7,714 nucleotides of DNA from DASZCR01 sp035942915 (GTDB lineage Bacteria; Acidobacteriota; Blastocatellia; Pyrinomonadales; Pyrinomonadaceae), in the NCBI GenBank assembly GCA_035942915.1, contig DASZCR010000120.1, positions 1-7,714 of the forward strand, given 5' to 3'. A program made the position numbers and the translations under genes. The notes beneath the pieces were generated by a model that was not told where the DNA came from, ran no database searches, and saw only the letters and a program-made list of their open reading frames with translations. The number at the start of each line of letters is the position of its first letter. Position 1 is the first letter of the stretch. Positions 5,101-7,714 of the stretch are shown piece by piece.

Positions 5101-5862
5101 TTACTTCCTGCGAACCGAGTAGCGGCTGACGGCGAGTGGGAAAGAGCGCACGAGGGTCGGCGCTCGGAGGCCGCTCGACAAGACTTCCGAAGCCGTCTTG
5201 CCGTAGTAAGATTCGTTGAGGTCATTGTCGGGCGTAATCGCCACGCCCTTGAGCGACGCGCCGATGAATGCGCCGCGACTGCGTGAGTAGGTAAGGATGC
5301 CGGCATCGAGCGTTGCGTTGGTCGAAGCCCCGGCCGTGCGTCCGACCGGCCCGGCCGCGATGCTCGCCTCGCCGCCAATCTCGAACTTGTCTTCCAACAG
5401 TCCCTTCAAGCCTTCTTCGTTCATAATCAAGAGCACGAAGTCGGTCTTGCTGCCGCCGACCTGAAGGCCGACGCTGCCGCCGCCGACGTTGTAGAAGGCA
5501 GGGGCGCTCCAACCGTTGGCCGTGCGGCGCGTGATGACGCCCTGCCCTTTCCGGCCGCCGACGATGAAGGCCGCCTTCAAGACGCCGGGGAAGACGGCGA
5601 CCGCTTCGGCCTTCTCAAGCAACTCTTTTGGAATCGCACGCTCAGGCGTCCGCATAATCTGACCGAAGACGCGTGCCGCCTCCTGCGCATGACGCGCCGC
5701 GTCCTTCGCGCGCGGCGAGGCCGCTCCCGTCCTGCTCGTGCGCTGCTGCGGCCGTCGCTGCTGCTGCGCCTGCACGCTCGCAACACCGCACACGCCGAGC
5801 GAGACGAGCGCCACCATCAGCAACGCTCTCGTCAACCGACCCGCCGGAAATGAAACCCTCAT
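5101..5862 (-). CDS. Exported SYLF-domain protein, paralog of the adjacent gene
   Basis: The product is 253 residues with a signal peptide at 1-32 (LTRALLMVALVSLGVCGVASVQA, cleavage before QQQ). A Gln/Arg-rich linker (33-55) precedes a SYLF domain at about 56-245. The core is nearly the same as the downstream paralog: KAEAVAVFPGVLKA, VGGRKGQGVITRR, GWSAPAFYNVGGGSVGLQVGG, GLKGLLEDKFEIGGEASIAAGPVGR, LDAGILTYSRSRG. The two differ mainly in the signal peptide, linker, and C-terminus (this one ends RYSVRRK, the other RYSIK). Unlike a recent copy, the divergence reaches the core, so the duplication is not fresh. The start has AAGGAGGAAGGAG 7 nt upstream, a strong site. It lies 45 nt after the PCYCGC-type lipoprotein gene, suggesting one transcript. 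It probably acts in the periplasm or at a membrane surface; lipid binding is inferred from the family. Confidence 0.9.
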   Translation of the reverse strand: MRVSFPAGRLTRALLMVALVSLGVCGVASVQAQQQRRPQQRTSRTGAASPRAKDAARHAQEAARVFGQIMRTPERAIPKELLEKAEAVAVFPGVLKAAFIVGGRKGQGVITRRTANGWSAPAFYNVGGGSVGLQVGGSKTDFVLLIMNEEGLKGLLEDKFEIGGEASIAAGPVGRTAGASTNATLDAGILTYSRSRGAFIGASLKGVAITPDNDLNESYYGKTASEVLSSGLRAPTLVRSFPLAVSRYSVRRK

Positions 5863-5907
5863 AGACGCGCTCCTTCCTCCTTGTCGAAATCTCTGCGCGA
5901 CGCGCTC

Positions 5908-6480
5908 TTAAAAACCCTGCGACGTGTAATGTGCGACGATGCGCTCGCGTATCTGCGCGGGAGTGAGTTTCTCCTCTTTCTGCATGCGATAGGCTTCGAG
6001 CGCCTCATCGACGCAGACGGCGCACTGCGAGGCGTGGCGGTCTTCGCCGGAGAAGCAACTGTGAAGGCTCTTGTGTCCGAAGCCCTGGTCGCAGTGGCAG
6101 TAGCAGGGCAGTTGCGCGATGGTCTCAGGAATCTCTTTGACGGCCTGATAGGCGGCGCGCGTCTTGCCCGTGAAGAGGTCGGGCGAGAGCGTCGGCGGTA
6201 GGTTCTTCAAGGCCGCCGGGCTGACTTCAAAGGCGGGCACGCGCGCGGGCAGACGCGCATGACCGTGACCGTCATCCTGACGCGCGGCGTTCTCGTGGGC
6301 GCTCTTCACAGCCGGCGAGGAGGCGCGCGACTGTTCGGCGGCGCGTGACTGTTCGGCGGCCGGTGCGGGCGTGGAGTTCTTGCGCGCCGCCGTCTCTCTC
6401 TTGGAGTCGGAGGCCGCGCAACCGGCTGCCGTGAGGGCGAGCGCGAGGGTGGTCGCAAATGAAAGCAGTTCTCTTCTCAT
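5908..6480 (-). CDS. PCYCGC-motif lipoprotein (variant PCYCHC), function unknown
   Basis: The product is 190 residues. Residues 1-21 are a lipoprotein signal ending LTAAGC, so Cys21 is the likely lipidation site. Residues 22-80 are a low-complexity Ala/Ser/Gln linker containing two AEQSRA units and a small His cluster (DDGHGH, 69-74). The conserved domain is at about 83-190: LSPDLFTGKTRAAYQAVKEIPETIAQLPCYCHCDQGFGHKSLHSCF, followed by HASQCAVCVDEALEAY. Six cysteines (126, 128, 130, 142, 153, 156) and four histidines (129, 136, 140, 149) lie within 31 residues. The pattern matches the Pfam family of unknown function named after PCYCGC; here the Gly is His. A metal-binding or redox role is inferred from the Cys/His density. 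The start has AGGAG 8 nt upstream. It sits 43 nt after the barrel-like gene and 45 nt before the first SYLF gene, so all are probably co-transcribed. Confidence 0.87.
   Translation of the reverse strand: MRRELLSFATTLALALTAAGCAASDSKRETAARKNSTPAPAAEQSRAAEQSRASSPAVKSAHENAARQDDGHGHARLPARVPAFEVSPAALKNLPPTLSPDLFTGKTRAAYQAVKEIPETIAQLPCYCHCDQGFGHKSLHSCFSGEDRHASQCAVCVDEALEAYRMQKEEKLTPAQIRERIVAHYTSQGF
6323..6358. repeat. 18-bp tandem duplication inside the lipoprotein linker
   Basis: Two 18-bp units, 6323-6340 and 6341-6358, differ at one base (C versus T at the sixth position). They encode the repeated hexapeptide AEQSRA in the unstructured linker between the lipid anchor and the PCYCHC domain. This is likely replication slippage that lengthens the tether without breaking the frame. 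Confidence 0.8.
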
Positions 6481-6523
6481 CGAGGCTTCTCCTTAAAAAC
6501 TTCAGTATCAAACGGACGCCGCC

Positions 6524-7714
6524 CTAGTGGTTGACGTGTCCGCCGCTCGTGGTCGTCGATGCGCCGTGCGCGCCGTGCCCGCTCATGTCCATCCGGCGCG
6601 GACGGATGCGGACGTAGAACTTCGAGGAGACGGGGTTGCGACCGTAGAGCGTGTCCAAGACCTCCGGCTTGGAGTAGAAGGTCACGTCCGCGCCGAGTGC
6701 GACGGAGATTCTATCAGTGTTCCACACATCACGCGCGCCTCCGAAGGTGTATGCGCCGATGCGGAACTGCGGATGGAAGTCTTCGCCGAAGCCGAGTTCG
6801 TGCGTCTCGTCGTGCGTCAGGAGGTTGTTTCTGTCAACGAGTTCGAGGCGCGTGTAGAGATAGTTGCGGTCGAGGAAGTTGACGGTTGACTCGGCCGTGT
6901 AACCGTTGAGATGAAAGGTCTCGTCGTCGTGGCGTTCGCGGTTGCGCCCCCAGATGAGCGAAGTCGCCCAGTTGCCGCGCGCGAACGGTCTGTTGTACTG
7001 CACAGAAGCCGTCTGCCGATGCGTGTCGCCCTCGTGCAGCAGTTCCGGGTTCTTGAGGAAGCCGTAGGAATACTGAAGCGTCCAGTTCTTGTTCGGTGCG
7101 ACGGTGATGCGCGCCGAGCGCGAGTTCCAGGGGTTGGCCTCGAAGCCGTAGCGATGCTCGTCCGGCTCGCGCCCGTTGAAGACGGAGCCTTCCAGTTTCA
7201 GCCAGCGATAGGTGAAGCCTGTGGTGAAGACTCCGAAGGCGATGTGCGTGGAGTCTTGCAGGTGGTGCGTGAGCGGCGCGGTCGGGTTTTCGGAGGCCGA
7301 TGCGCGGTGCATGAAGGCGACGGGGCCGAGCGCAGGCTCGCCGGGATAGCCGACGTATGCGTACCACGTGCCGCGTTCGCCGACGGGCAGCGTGTACTGC
7401 GCCGAGAGTTCCATGATGAGGTCGTGCGGGTGCTGCGCGTCGATGATGGGCTGGCCGCGATAGACTTCGCCGGTCTGGAACAGTTGCGGCGAACCCGCGC
7501 CGGAGAAGGTGAACGGCTCGAAGCTGAACATGCCGCGCAGTTGCAACGTGCCGCGCCCGACGCGGCGCAAGGCCATCGGCATGAACCAATTCTGCGACTC
7601 GAACTTCGTGATGCCGCGCGGCCCGCCCTGTCGGTTGACGCCGATCTTCGCTTCGCCGTGGAACATCAACAACCAGTCGCCCGCCTGCTTGTGCCACATG
7701 TAGGAAGGCGTCGT
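6524..7714 (-). CDS. Predicted outer-membrane beta-barrel-like protein with a His/Met-rich C-terminus, 5' end outside the window
   Basis: The frame stays open to the window edge, five codons (TTPSY) beyond the first visible Met at 7699. That Met has no ribosome site, so the true start and any signal peptide lie outside. In numbering from this Met, 391 residues are visible. The chain is full of alternating amphipathic strands with aromatic ends typical of a barrel, for example LLMFHGEAKIGV, GTLQLRGMFSFEPF, HIAFGVFTTGFTYRWLKLEGSVF, WTLQYSYGFL, ATSLIWGRN, NYLYTRLELVDR and ISVALGADVTFY, ending SSKFYVRIRPR. Recognisable conserved segments are DAQHPHDLIMELSAQYTLPVG (87-107), GEPALGPVAFMHR (120-132), HHLQDSTHIAFG and FNGREPDEHRY. 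I recall this pattern from uncharacterised proteins often seen near copper or heavy-metal genes. The tail RRMDMSGHGAHGASTTTSGGHVNH holds two Met and four His after the last strand, which could bind metal. It is the first visible gene of the array; substrate and role are unknown. Confidence 0.75.
   Translation of the reverse strand, partial: TTPSYMWHKQAGDWLLMFHGEAKIGVNRQGGPRGITKFESQNWFMPMALRRVGRGTLQLRGMFSFEPFTFSGAGSPQLFQTGEVYRGQPIIDAQHPHDLIMELSAQYTLPVGERGTWYAYVGYPGEPALGPVAFMHRASASENPTAPLTHHLQDSTHIAFGVFTTGFTYRWLKLEGSVFNGREPDEHRYGFEANPWNSRSARITVAPNKNWTLQYSYGFLKNPELLHEGDTHRQTASVQYNRPFARGNWATSLIWGRNRERHDDETFHLNGYTAESTVNFLDRNYLYTRLELVDRNNLLTHDETHELGFGEDFHPQFRIGAYTFGGARDVWNTDRISVALGADVTFYSKPEVLDTLYGRNPVSSKFYVRIRPRRMDMSGHGAHGASTTTSGGHVNH

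Noticed and set aside
4287..5378. 363-residue version of the SYLF protein starting inside the neighbouring gene
   Set aside because: The extra 101 residues are Arg/Ser-rich out-of-frame sequence of the paralog. The ATG at 5075 begins a proper signal peptide.

Overview
The window is a GC-rich, gene-dense bacterial chromosome segment with short intergenic gaps and strong AGGAG-type ribosome binding sites. The gene content suggests a Gram-negative-type envelope: an outer-membrane-barrel-like protein, a lipoprotein, tandem exported SYLF proteins, a LexA repressor and an MscL channel. Together with the protein style this suggests a member of the Acidobacteriota (Blastocatellia-like). That assignment is an inference from memory of similar proteins, not a database result. 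No tRNA, rRNA, CRISPR array or insertion sequence was seen.

Layout from left to right. (1) 1-542, minus: the N-terminal part of a secreted subtilisin-like (S8) protease. It runs off the window edge exactly at the predicted catalytic aspartate. (2) 543-969: a 427-nt divergent intergenic region. (3) 970-1425, plus: mscL, the only plus-strand gene, with a four-cysteine zinc-ribbon-like tail. (4) 1459-1490: a perfect 11-bp hairpin between the convergent genes. (5) 1545-2636, minus: a DJ-1/PfpI domain fused to a C-terminal ferritin-like helical domain. (6) 2866-4105, minus: lexA followed 34 nt later by a small secreted protein of unknown function. lexA has a recognisable promoter and a candidate SOS operator in its leader. 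(7) 4211-4289: a long imperfect palindrome that starts in the stop codon of the gene upstream of lexA. (8) 4287-7714, minus: four closely spaced co-directional genes (gaps of 43, 45 and 25 nt). In transcription order they are a barrel-like protein with a His/Met-rich tail (5' end outside the window), a PCYCGC-type lipoprotein, and two SYLF-domain paralogs.

Most genes here encode envelope or stress functions: mechanosensitive channel, deglycase/amidotransferase-like enzyme, SOS regulator, exported lipid-binding-type SYLF proteins. The most interesting unit is the four-gene array at the right end. All four products are predicted to be exported, and the first two carry Cys/His/Met clusters consistent with metal or redox chemistry. 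No function is proven. The second tier of interest is the PfpI-ferritin fusion, the zinc-ribbon MscL, and the unknown secreted protein that appears to be co-transcribed with lexA.
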